Assembly: GCF_022539315.1 (NCBI RefSeq)
Contig: NC_066332.1
Location: 1,860,001-1,924,000, forward strand
Direction of reading: 5' to 3'
DNA: 64,000 nt
Source: Serinus canaria
Lineage: Eukaryota > Chordata > Aves > Passeriformes > Fringillidae
Positions 26,101 to 35,905 of the stretch are shown here, one piece after another. A program made the translations under genes and the position numbers. Position 1 is the first letter of the stretch. Every line of letters begins with the position of its first letter. Below the pieces are notes generated by a model that was given only the letters and a program-made list of their open reading frames with translations, was not told the origin of the DNA and searched no databases.

Positions 26101-29100
26101 GACTCTGGGCACGACCTCCAGTGTTGAGGAGCTGGGGGGGTTTGCATCGTTTGCTTTTTCTTGTTTGTGTCTTTTTTTAATATCTCTTCCTAGATGGAGA
26201 GATTGAGAGCTGAAATGAGATTTATTGATCTATTAAGATACTCACCTTTTATCTAAAGCTCGTAGCACCTTTGCAAAAACTTCTAGTTCACAAAATTCAC
26301 TACCCAGCTGGCACAAGCGGCCCTGTTGGTAAAGCTGAAAAAAACAGGGAAATTTATCTTAATAGGTAAGATTGAGCTTTTCTGGGAAACTCAGCTTACT
26401 AGCAGAGACAACTTAGATGAACTCTAGACTTTAAAGCACCAAAATTCAGCAAGCTAACAAGTTCCTGTATCAGAAGATTTCACCTCAGGAGCACAATTTA
26501 ATTGTTAAAAAATGGGCTATCAGAGGTCCATAGATGGTTTCAAGGCTTTTTTTAATCTGTGGATTTATTTCCAGGTGTTTGTGCCCTGCAACACCAAAAC
26601 ACTGCCACATGTGAGCTGCAAATCCAAGAAAAAAAAGCAAGAAACTACTGAAGTCAGCATAAAATACCATTGATAGTTTTGATACCAACTGCTTTCAGAG
26701 CATGTTTAAATGACACACAAGCTGGGATGCAGCCATGCAAATATGTCAGATAAAAATAAACCCAAAGCCACAATTTCTGCAAGGGGTCACTCGCCAATGC
26801 CAGCACTACAGACAGGCACCAGCCCCTCCCCACTGACACCTGAGCTGCCACAGGTGACTCCCCCACCAGCAAGTGGGAAAACCGGAGCCTGTTCATTCAT
26901 TTATTAAAAGCACTGGCTTGTTTTAAGCCCACAGTGATTTGTGCCTGCAGATAAGCAAATTTATCAGCTGAGTTGCTCACAACAAACCACAGACTGTTGT
27001 CCATGCAGTGCATGGTTAAGTTCTGCCACGTCAGGCTATAAATGCCATGGATTCACACAGGTACAAAGGGACTGTGCAAATAAACGTCAGAGAAATCCAT
27101 TGTGAACTATTAATTCTCATTATCCTGAAGGCCCTGACCCACAGATGAGCACAGGAGGGTACATGACCTAAGGAAGCAGCACTCCACACCTGCCACAGGC
27201 ACCATCAGTGCTCAAATGAAAACATTCATATTCCTCCCAGTTTTAATAATGCCTCCAAATGCCTCCAGTGATAAGCATCTGGTGCCTGGTTCACCTTTTT
27301 CTCCACAAACACTGGGAGCTGATGAATTAATATTCCAAACACAGCACGTGAGAACATCTCCAGCCAGAAATTTAGTTCTAGTCAACTCTTATAAAGGCAC
27401 ACAACACTGACTCTAGAGCACAGCAAATTTGTTATTTTAACAACACAACCTACAAAAAAACTTCAAAAATATTTTTGACCTAATAATGTCAATTGCCAGA
27501 AATGAATGTTTTCCTCTTCCTTATCTATTTTGCTGAGGGAAAATAAAAAAAAAAAAAAAAGAAGTCTTTTAAAAACCAGAGCAAGTTTGCATGCAAAGTT
27601 ACTGCTCAGATAAAGCAGCGTGTCCCTGCACTTCAAAGGGATCAGAGCCCCTGCTGGAGCTGGATTCTCTCTGGCACTGAAGGAACAGGCAGGCTGCTGT
27701 ATTTAAAAGCCACAGTCATGGTTAAATGTTCTCGTTCCTTCAGCACAGCTGTCTCATAGCAAATGCTCTATAAAACCTAAAATGTACTTGCTGCAGTAAA
27801 AAACCCCAAAACGCAGCTGTTGAAATTGCCTGCTATTCCATGCTCAAAGTGAAGGTGGGCATGCCATCAATAATTGATGAGATCGTTTCTGGAGGAAGCT
27901 CAGACACATCCCCAAAGCACTGTAGCAAGATTTAAGGCAACCAAAACCACCATCAGGTTTCACAGTGCTCAAGTACAGTATCATCACTCCCTCCCACCAC
28001 CTCCCAGTACCAACCCAAAATCCCAGAGATTCCTAGTTTATCAAAAATTAACCACAGTAAGACTTTGAAAAATTTATATATTTATGAGGTTACATAAACA
28101 CTTCTTGTAAGAAGAGAATCCCTCTTACAAGAGATTCTGAGACTGCCAAGGAGTAAATGGCCTGGTGGGGTGGGAGGGAGGGGGAAGGTCCCACAGGACC
28201 CTCAGTTTTGGAACATCAATAATTTCGGGCACATGTCAAGTTTGGCTCAGGCCCCAAAGTCCAAGCTGCAGTTTTTTACTGCTCTAACTTGAAATACAAC
28301 ATCTTTGGGACTTCCACTACCCCTGTAACCCCTTCTCTCAACATACTGGCAAACATTTTGAGGAATTAACTCAGCTGGAAGCCCCTTGGAACTGTTGTGG
28401 CTGTTACAGCAATATTTTCAAACAATATTTGACATGGAAATAGTGAGTATACATCAAACTGTGAAGTAATTCCAGGAGATCCAGTAACACTCATTGAGAA
28501 GCAGTTGGGAGGACTGAAGAAATGATTCTCTGGTTAAAGCTCCAGAGAGACAGAATTCCTGACCACAGCCTTGCTACATAACATGAAAACAAAACAGTGA
28601 TTCAAGAAAAACATGCCCTGACATGAACATAGAGCTTTGGACTTCTAAAGAACTGTTCTGTTCTGAAGAGAGAAATGTCTTTTAGACACCAGCTTAACCT
28701 ATTTGGAACTTACCAGGGATTTATTTTTCTTTAACTATGGAAAAATGACTCAAAGCCTTCAAGGTGACTTCCAACTCCACCAGCTCACCCATGAGTTCTG
28801 GCATGAGGACAGGTATAAATTTAATATACAGGTGGATTATTACAGCCATGCCCAATCCAGCTGTTGTGCACAGCTGTGAGAAACTCACCACAACCCTTCT
28901 TAGGAGCTAAGGCTGAATGTTGAATTGCATGTCCAGGTGGGTGTGTCTCAAGAGCTGCACATTGTGGTGTCCCAGGCTGAACATATTAATGACATTAACT
29001 TGTAACTTTATTATTACATCATCTTTCTATTAAAGTTCTTGTCTTTCTCCCTCTGAGTAGATTAAGCTAAAAAAAACAAACAACCAAACTTTCTCTAAAC

Positions 29101-32100
29101 ATAATAAAAATATTTTAAAAAAATTTTTTTAAAGCAGATGGGGGTTAATTCCAGCCAGCTGCACAAGGATCCTCTAGAAAAGGAACCGAAGAAGACGCAA
29201 CTTGAAAAATATGCTCCTGTTGCTCCAGTTTGGAAGAGGGTTGAAAAACATGGATACTTCAGTAAGAATTACAGAGGAAATCCAAGAAGCTCCCCAGGAT
29301 GTTTTGTAATTCCTAATAATGTCTTGGGAGTATCAGGCCAGACTGGAGAAGGACAGTGTGCTTAACAGACAGCAGAATTTGGGAAAAAAGTTGGGCTGAA
29401 ACCACCATCTTCCTTCCCCACTCAAGAAGGAAGGAAAAGGTTTTCCCGAGTCCACAGTTCACTGAATCAATCTGTTGACAAAGACTCATTATCAAAAATA
29501 ATCAGTTTGAAGTTTAGGTACATTCCATGCTTTTAAACCAATTTCCAAATAATCTACAAACCCTCTGGAGAAGCTTCTACTGGATATGGTTCAAGGCACT
29601 AACAAAAAAAAGACAATTCCAGCTTTCCTTGGAAAGCACAATGCCAGCTACCAGGCTGATCTGTACAAACCTCAATCAAGTAAATAACCAAGGAAAAAAC
29701 CCCACTGCTACTGAACTAGCATGAATTCAGAGATCATTTCTAGATCCCAATGCTTGTATACCCCGAATGCTCCCACCTGCTCTGCTCTCTGGGCCTGAGC
29801 AGCAGAGTTTGTGTTCCACAAGGGAGACAAAGTCTGAGCCTCACACAGGTGTGATTCTCCTCAGGAACTGGGAAAACCCAGCCTGCTGGGAACTCAATCA
29901 GCCCAGAGGAAATGAAGTGGAAATAGGAATTACTGTTCAGCAGGAGCTCAACACCTCTGGTCATGATGTGACCTCATTATCTCAATTATGATGAGTTCTG
30001 GTGTCTCGGACTCAACAAGGTTTCTGAAAAGGTAAGGAAGATACCAGGAAGAGAAAACATGGCCCATAGTTAGAGGTTAAAAAAAAAAAAGCAGTCTGAG
30101 TAGTACAAGTTAGAAGGCAAGAAGTTTCAAACCAGTAAAGATGTAACAAGGAAACACAGTTCAGTTCACATCTAAATTTAGACTGCAGAAATAAGGCATG
30201 TGTTAATAACTGGCAAAAACTCATGAGGTAATGATTCTCCTTCACTGTGAGGCTTTAATTTGAAGAGGTGCTAGAAGGATCTGATTGAAGCCCAGCAGTA
30301 CAGCCCTGCTGCACACTGCTCCTGCCAGGTGACAGAGAGGTTGTACATGTGTGAAGTCATCACTGCTTCCCCCACACACATCTAATTCCTGGCCCCAAAA
30401 CCACAGCAGAAGCAGGGGAGCTCAGCCTCTGTGAGCTCACCCTGGGGGTCAGAGCAGAAGCCCCTCAGAAAGCTCTGGGATGCTCTGCCTCCCTCACACG
30501 CTGTGTTGTGACCTTGGCTGTACTTCCCCAGGCAGGGAAGCTCAAAACTGAAGCAGCAGCACAGCCACTCTTCATTTCAGTGGGAGTTCACCTTCTCCCT
30601 CTCATCAAGCCCCCTGGAGACCAAAGCCTTGGGACAAGCTTGCTGTGTTCTAATGGACAGAAATGGAGCTTGCAATGATTCTCCATCAGTAAACTCAAGC
30701 TCTGCTGCAATGCAGAGAACCGATGTTCTGCTGCTTGTTGTCAACAGTCAGCAAATTCCTGCTTGTTCATTTTCTTTGGTTCAAAGAATACCTAAACGTG
30801 ACAGAAACCAAATTAATGTCATCTCCAACTGCTCCTGTGGTTAATGACCTCACCAGAAAATGTTCCAAGAACAAATTTTTTTCAAGAAAAATCAATTGGA
30901 ATGAAAGAGAAACACAATCCAGAAAAGCCATTCCAAAAGGAAAACGAGCATGGGATGAAACTCCTTGTTAACCAATCCAAGTCCAAGATGAGGCTGGCAC
31001 TGGACAACTGCAACAAATACCTGGGACAGAAACACTAAAGCAGCAAAGCACCTTGAGAACCAAAGTCATGAGATAATTATGCAAAATAAGAGTATGAAGC
31101 AGAGGCACAGGGGGAAAAAATGAAATCTGGACAAGACACTGACTAGAGAGTTCAAAACCTGACTTCTGCCAGCAACCTTGATTCTTTATAGGAACACCCT
31201 TCCTCAAAACATTATCCTCACCCCAACAAACTACAGAATATAATAAGTTGATTTTTTTCAGAGATTTTGGTGTGATTTTTTTTTGGTTGGTTGGGTTCGC
31301 TGGGGTTTTTTTTTGACTTGCAGTTTATTCCAGCTGTCACTACTTTTTAATACACAATTCTGGCCTTTTGTTCATATGGTGAGTCTGGGTTACGTGAGAT
31401 CCAGCAAATTTCTTTCTTTGGCTTCTAAAACCTACACACCCTCTCTCTCATCCTCACCCCCCAAAAAAAACAAAAAAAAGGCAAGAGAATCTAACTAGTT
31501 TAACTAGGAAAAAACCCAACCAGGATACAAACAAACCTGGCAAACAACCAAAGGAAACAAAGTATGATATGAGTGCACATTTTTATTCCCCCCCCTCAGA
31601 GGCAGGTGTTACTTGTAACAATAGTCATTAAAATACAGTTGTCATTAATAAGACTTTTAAATATTTTGTAGCTCAAATGTAGGCTCAGAAATTTCCAGGA
31701 TATCCTCACAAGCATCCTGCTCTGCCTCTTAATTTTCTAATGGTTGCAAGGAAAAGTCAAAGAGTGCTTGGAAAAAGAGATATGCAGTGATACTCTGCTG
31801 AAGCAGAGCAGGTTTGTTGTTTTACCACAGTCATGATTATTTGATAGTGCCTTGTTTTAAGCTTTAGTCACTGCTTGAGAATGCTCCAGAAAGATAAATA
31901 TGCTCAGTATGAGGAACCTGCCTGTTCCTGTCACCTTGCAGCAGAACCCACTCCTTACCAAAGCCACAAGAACATCCTGCAGCTATCCCAGAGCCATTCC
32001 CCACTCAGGTCTGTAAGGCACATCCCAGGAGTTATCAATTCTAGAGGATGTAGAGGAAAAACAAATTGGATTTGTTAAGGAGTGGAAAATAAAGGCAGTA

Positions 32101-35100
32101 AGTTATGACAACAGAGCCAAACCCTGGAATAGAGGGCGTCCTGGAGAACAACACCAAGGCACTGCTGGTATTTTTTTCCCTTTTAAATAGCAGCACATTG
32201 ACTTTTTCTGCTGGGGTATCTCACCTCCAGCTTCCAAATCGACCTAGACATGTTGGCAAACCTGGGCAAGCCTGGTAAACATTAAGCATTAATACAAAAA
32301 AATATGATGAAAACATTTTTGTACAGCTACAGACAATTAACATCCACAGATCAAAACAAAATCTGACTGGTACCACCTTTTATTTTTTTTTGCAAAAATC
32401 AGTGGCAGTTTCTCGAGCACCACAAACCATGACTAATACCTAGATAAAAAACTATTACTTACAATGTTACATGAAAGATTGGAAACATGTTTTATTCCTT
32501 TTACTCATCACAGAATGAAAGTAATACAGGATGCTAACAAACAACTGACACCCTCCAAAACAGCAGCAACAAACACTATGTATTCAAACAAATATTTAGA
32601 AGTCTTCTAGTCTGTCTTACTCCACGGACTGTTAATAGCTTTGGAAATTCTGCTTTAAAGAACTCAGTGATCAGGATGTATGGAATATGGCTCACCATGA
32701 TGAACTGGGATTTAATATCCACCTAATATTCAAAACAACTACCAAAGCCAAAACAGCACAACAAGCACCACACACACTGTCAGAGGGATGTGTCCCCAGC
32801 CTAACCTCATTCAGCCACCCCAAATGGCACTTCTGATGCTGCTGTGTCCAAATAGAGACCCTGGAACCAGTCACCAAGTGTTCTGTAGGCACACAGAGAA
32901 TCACAGGAGGGTTTGGGAGGGAAGGGACACTGAAGCAGCTCCATCCTGCCAAGGACAGGGATGCCATTCTCTAGACCAGGTCACTGCAGGCCCCAGCCAA
33001 GCTCGTTGTCCTCCACAGAAAAAGTGACACTGAGGACATGGAAGCCCAGCCCACTCTTGCAACCACAGAACACTCACTGCAGGCATGGCCCAGTTTGGTT
33101 TACTCTGTGTGAGGACATCCCATAGATGAGAACTGGTAAGAGGAATACCAGTGTCCTTTACACAGTTCAAAAACTGCTGGTAAAGCACAGAAATTACAGG
33201 AAAAGCAAGGGGGGAAAGCTTCAAATTGTCAGAGAACAGGTTTAGATTAGAAAAAGATGTCTAAGGTGGGTGAAGCCCTGGCACAGAGTGCCCAGAGCAG
33301 CTGTGGCTGCCCCTGCATCCCTGAAGTGTCCACAGCCAGGCTGGACAGGGCTTGGAGCACCTGGGACAGTGGAAGGTGTCCCTGCCATGGCTGGGATGGA
33401 ATGAGATGGGCAGAAAGGTCCCCTCCAACCCAAACCAGTTTGTGATTCCAGGCAACTGCTGTCATGAACAGCAACTGTACTGCCCCTAGAACACAAACAC
33501 TGGTTTGGGGACAGGCACTTATCACCTTTATCATCATCTGCCCAGCAGGATAACAAGCCCAGGTACCCCAGCAGAAGAAACACACTAGAGTCTCCTCAGA
33601 AATCAGATGTGCTGCTGGATCTTCTTCAGCATGGAATAACTCCAGGTGAACCTGATTCAAAGCAACCACCGAAGAGTGCTAATAAAAGCATAAAAAGTCA
33701 GTGATCTATTAAGCTCACCTACAGATAAGTTTTTAAAGAGCTGGGAATAACACATCCTTGCACATTTCTATCATCAGAAGGAAGTTTTGCTTCATGCTTT
33801 TAAAAACCACAGAGCACCATCCTCTCACCTGAATGAACATGAGAATAGGCGATGCCAAAGAAGTTTATTTATCAATGGTCATACTTATTAACAGCTGAAA
33901 GTCACCCCCAAAACAGTCTTCCACATTGTCATTTTCATATCTCCAGCCTTTAGCTGATGTGTCAATCACATCATCATCTGTGAGCATGCTCACATGTCAT
34001 AAAAATGAGTTTCCATCCTTCTTAGCACCTAAGGCAGACATGAAATAACCAGGACAGAGAAAATGTACATGTCTGTTTCAATGCCTTAAAAGCAATTTCC
34101 CTATCTCCAGCAGATAGTACTACTCTCCGTGTATACGATGGGTCATTACCCCTGGTTCATAAAGATTAGACTAAAGATTTACTTCATTTAAAAACACCTA
34201 AATTTTTAGAAATCTGCTGGCAGAGGAAAAGAGGGTTATTCCTCATCATAGGTTTTTGGGGGTTTTTATAGACATTGTTTCTCTCCTGATGAATGCTCAT
34301 TTCCAGCTGTTCCTGCACATGAATGAGATGCCTGTTTAGTGGACAATAAGAAATTAATGGACCATCTCAGTGCACCTTTTACACCAAATCCGTATATTTC
34401 AGGGGCAGCTGAACAAGGAACAGCCCTTTCACCATGGAATAATTTAATGCTAATAAAACTACAGCATTAAACAACTGTCAGTTCTTTCCATCTGGCTCCT
34501 ACCAGCTCATTTATACTCGACCACAGCAAACTGCTCCCTCAACCACTGACATCACCATATCCAATTCATTACCACAAAAAAAAAAAAAAAAAAAGGGGGA
34601 AAAAGGAAAAAAAACATATTCCACAGCCAGCTTGGCTTCATCCTGCCCTCGCCGCCCCCCGATGGCGAGAGGCGCGTTCCCCCCATGACCCCCAAGGCCA
34701 GGCCCCGTCTCGCGTCCCCCTCGGGGGCTCCCAGCCCCTCACGGCGGCCTCGGGGCGGCTCCCGGGGGCAGCCACAAGGCCCCGGCACGGCCGGAGCCGC
34801 CGCTCCTCCAGCCGCAGCTCGGGCGGCCCCACAGGCCCTGAGCCCCCGGCCCGTCCTTCGGGCCGTGCCCGGCACCGGCGAGACCCCTCAGCCCCGCGCC
34901 CCCAGGCAGGCCGGGCCCGGGCCGCCCCCCGGGCCGCTTCTCCTTCCACGTCTCGCAGGCCCGGCCGGGCCCGGCCCCGCTCAGCCGCCACCGTACCTTA
35001 TAGTACACGTCGAACTGGATGTTCTCGGGCAGCGAGCGGATGTCGCGGCGCCGCGCCCGCCCGTAGCTATCCACGACGGCCGAGATGGCCGTGTTGTAGA

Positions 35101-35137
35101 GCGTCTCGGGCACCCACTCCAGCTCCACCGCCGCCAT
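16935..35137 (-). CDS. APPBP2: APPBP2 (PAT1), amyloid protein-binding protein 2; 13 coding exons
   Basis: Complete gene. Joining 13 exons with GT-AG borders gives 1761 nt, or 586 residues plus a TAA stop; all phases agree. The human protein is 585 residues as I recall, and the extra residue is in an arginine-rich stretch near residue 27. Family knowledge: APPBP2 binds the basolateral sorting tail of APP, associates with microtubules through kinesin-light-chain-like TPR repeats, and is a substrate receptor of CUL2-Elongin B/C ubiquitin ligases that reads C-terminal degrons. In the sequence, the N-terminal segment SLPENIQFDVYYKLYQQG (about residues 35-52) is nearly identical to mammals and is a likely Elongin/CUL2 contact region (inference). 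Helical TPR-type repeats fill about residues 230-520, for example the segments containing HPKYSDTLLDYGFYLL, TAKHYGNLGRLYQSM and GLEYDYRGLIKLYNSIG. The start is the ATG in AAGATGGCGG, giving MAAVELEW as in mammals. Intron 1 (8.7 kb) and intron 4 (4.1 kb) are the largest; introns 7 and 9 are only 79 and 94 nt. PPM1D lies head to head upstream. Confidence 0.98.
17376..17541 (-). CDS. APPBP2: APPBP2 coding exon 12 (residues 448-503)
   Basis: Codes EAEEMHIKAIQIKEQLLGQE through KLYLRSIAI plus one base of a glycine codon. Acceptor CTGACAG, donor ATTG|GTAAGT. 166 nt. Confidence 0.97.
17937..18127 (-). CDS. APPBP2: APPBP2 coding exon 11 (residues 384-447)
   Basis: Codes ALILEEIAIDCHNKETEQRL through GNLGRLYQSMRKFK. 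Acceptor CCCCCAG, donor CAAG|GTAAGA. 191 nt, phase 0 at the end. Contains part of the TPR region. Confidence 0.97.
18470..18555 (-). CDS. APPBP2: APPBP2 coding exon 10 (residues 355-384)
   Basis: Codes LFHAERAIGIITHILPEDHL through SSKRVK plus one base. Acceptor CTCCCAG, donor AAAG|GTAGTT. 86 nt. A 94-nt intron separates it from exon 9. Confidence 0.97.
18650..18774 (-). CDS. APPBP2: APPBP2 coding exon 9 (residues 314-355)
   Basis: Codes TALDIRQSVFGGKNIHVATA through SSGKFDNA plus two bases of a leucine codon. Acceptor CTTGCAG, donor CACT|GTGAGT. 125 nt. Confidence 0.97.
19064..19169 (-). CDS. APPBP2: APPBP2 coding exon 8 (residues 278-313)
   Basis: Codes REHFGAKHPKYSDTLLDYGF through ICQSVAIYQ. 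This is TPR-like and nearly identical to mammals. Acceptor TGTGCAG, donor CAG|GTAGGC. 106 nt. Confidence 0.97.
19249..19316 (-). CDS. APPBP2: APPBP2 coding exon 7 (residues 256-278)
   Basis: Codes ACVVKREFKKAEQLIKHAVY then LA plus two bases of an arginine codon. Acceptor GCCCAG, donor CCAG|GTAAGG. 68 nt, followed by a 79-nt intron. Confidence 0.97.
19768..19857 (-). CDS. APPBP2: APPBP2 coding exon 6 (residues 226-255)
   Basis: Codes AYKWCIEAMKEITVGLPVKV through VLRQASK. Exactly 30 codons, phase 0 at both ends. Acceptor CCCACAG, donor AAAG|GTGAAT. Confidence 0.97.
20519..20687 (-). CDS. APPBP2: APPBP2 coding exon 5 (residues 169-225)
   Basis: Codes RLLHVRNGNCKYHLGEE through ALLFAKSHYDE and ends in phase 0 at GAG|GTGAGG. 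The acceptor is CCCCCAAG, an AAG-type site with a C-rich tract. 169 nt, GC-rich compared with its neighbours. Confidence 0.96.
20688..24748 (-). other. APPBP2 intron 4
   Basis: About 4.06 kb, unique-looking sequence. I see no additional exon, recognisable mobile element or structured RNA. Confidence 0.7.
24749..24872 (-). CDS. APPBP2: APPBP2 coding exon 4 (residues 128-169)
   Basis: Acceptor TTTTTTCAG before a G-run, coding GGFLSDAGWYSDAEKVFLS through AVECCV plus two bases. Donor GTGAG|GTGAGC. 124 nt. The acceptor is fixed within the run of six G by the reading phase (GG completes the split glycine codon). Confidence 0.96.
25400..25551 (-). CDS. APPBP2: APPBP2 coding exon 3 (residues 77-128)
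   Basis: Acceptor CTGCAG, coding RHLLHHCFQALMDHGVKVAS through KAIQIGFVL plus one base of a glycine codon. Donor TTAG|GTAACT. 152 nt. Confidence 0.97.
26246..26334 (-). CDS. APPBP2: APPBP2 coding exon 2 (residues 48-77)
   Basis: Acceptor TTTTTTCAG, then LYQQGRLCQLGSEFCELEVF and onward to LDK plus two bases of an arginine codon. Donor AAAAG|GTGAG. 89 nt. Confidence 0.97.
32893..33012 (-). mobile_element. CR1 LINE 3'-end fragment (minus)
   Basis: The plus strand shows 'aatcacaggagggtttggga' followed by a diverged 'gacagggatgccattctcta' and 'accaggtcactgcaggcccc'. This is the reverse complement of the CR1 3' region. Old and truncated. Confidence 0.7.
33255..33455 (+). mobile_element. CR1 LINE 3'-end fragment (plus)
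   Basis: Keeps the CR1 signature: 'agtgcccagagcagctgtgg', 'ctggacagggcttggagcac', 'cagtggaaggtgtccctgcc' and an end resembling 'ccaacccaaaccagtttgtg'. Non-coding. It lies in APPBP2 intron 1, antisense to that gene. Confidence 0.9.
34576..34594. repeat. Poly(A) run
   Basis: Nineteen A in a row in APPBP2 intron 1 near its promoter. Simple sequence. Similar T runs lie at 36493-36516 (24 T) and 37584-37603 (20 T). Confidence 0.95.
34997..35137 (-). CDS. APPBP2: APPBP2 coding exon 1 (residues 1-47)
   Basis: Starts MAAVELEWVPETLYN and ends DVYYK before donor AAG|GTACGG; phase 0 at the end. It lies in the CpG island. The ATG sits in AAGATGGCGGC, which is both a strong initiation context and a YY1-type motif. 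Confidence 0.97.
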
Positions 35138-35140
35138 CTT
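35130..35140 (-). promoter_or_regulatory. YY1-type motif overlapping the APPBP2 start codon
   Basis: AAGATGGCGGC on the minus strand matches the extended YY1 consensus that commonly sits just downstream of TATA-less start sites and often covers the initiator ATG. The sequence match is exact; occupancy is inferred. Confidence 0.6.
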
Positions 35141-35194
35141 GGCTGTGCGGAGCCGCCTTCCCCTCCCTCCCTCCCTCCCTCCGCCCCACCGCCT

Positions 35195-35340
35195 CCCGCC
35201 CGCTCCGCCTCACGGGGCTCCCGCCGCCTGCCCGCTCCGCCTCGCGCCCCACGGCTCCCGCAGCCCTGCCCGCTCCGCCTCACGGGGCGCCCGCAGCCCT
35301 GCACGTCTTACACCCAGCGGCTCCCGCAGCTCTGCCCACT
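35195..35340. repeat. Degenerate GC-rich tandem array upstream of APPBP2
   Basis: Three to four imperfect units of about 33-38 bp contain variants of CCGCTCCGCCTCACGGGG and GGCTCCCGCAGCCCTGC, with a weaker tail to about 35470. It lies just upstream of the APPBP2 start and explains the long GC-rich open frames here, which are not genes. Confidence 0.75.
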
Positions 35341-35539
35341 TTGCCTCGCTATCCCCCTCATAGTCCCTTGGCTCTCATCCCCCTGTCCTCCCGCTCTCCA
35401 TCTCGCCCCGGAGCTCTCAGCTCCCTGCCTGCTCCCTCTCACACCCCGCGGTCCCACAGCCCTGCCCAGGCGGCAGCGGCGGTGCCAGGACATCGTGAGG
35501 GAATAGACCCAGGGGGAAAGCAGGGGAGCGCTGTGGGGT

Positions 35540-35905
35540 GGGGTTTTATGGAGGGTCCGGAGCAGCTCCCTGATGAGGAGAGGCTGAGGCAGCTGGGCCT
35601 GGTTAGTCTGGAGAAGACAGAGAGAGGAGCTCGTTAAGGCGTAATGAGCCTTTCAGAGCTGTCAGAGGATGGTGCCAAACTCTGCGGTGATGCCCAGCGA
35701 CAGGACGAGGAGCAATGGCCTTAAGCTAAAACACAAGTTCCACCCCAACGCGAGGAAGAACTTTGCATGAGGGAGGTAAAGCCCTGGGAGCAAATGGAAT
35801 CTCCCCCTCTGGAGACATGCCAAACCCACCTGGACACGCTCCTGACTCTGCCTTGGACTGGATGGGCTTTAAAGCTCCTTCCCAACCTCTGGATTCTGTG
35901 AATCC
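35540..35905 (+). mobile_element. CR1 LINE 3'-region copy
   Basis: Plus-orientation CR1 copy about 365 bp long. It shows 'gatgaggagaggctgaggca', 'gctgggcctggttagtctgg', 'ggatgggctttaaagctcct' and 'ggattctgtgaat'. 5'-truncated and non-coding. Confidence 0.9.

Larger units (their letters stand above)
26335..34996 (-). other. APPBP2 intron 1
   Basis: About 8.66 kb, mostly AT-rich unique sequence with simple A/T runs (for example near 27543-27560 and 34576-34594). Two CR1 3' fragments of opposite orientation lie at 32893-33012 and 33255-33455. No extra coding exon recognised. Confidence 0.75.
34650..35300. promoter_or_regulatory. APPBP2 CpG-island promoter
   Basis: A sharp rise in GC and CpG spans exon 1 and its upstream flank, with no TATA box, as expected of a housekeeping promoter. 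The transcription start probably lies within a few tens of bases upstream of the ATG at 35137. The upstream flank holds (CCCT)n-type tracts at 35160-35182 and a degenerate GC-rich tandem array (separate entry). Confidence 0.85.

Noticed and set aside
34685..35506. Plus-strand open frame of 273 codons over the APPBP2 promoter
   Set aside because: It is antisense to APPBP2 exon 1, made of Pro/Ala/Arg-rich GC-island sequence and a degenerate tandem array, with no recognisable domain. Long stop-free frames are expected at such GC content.
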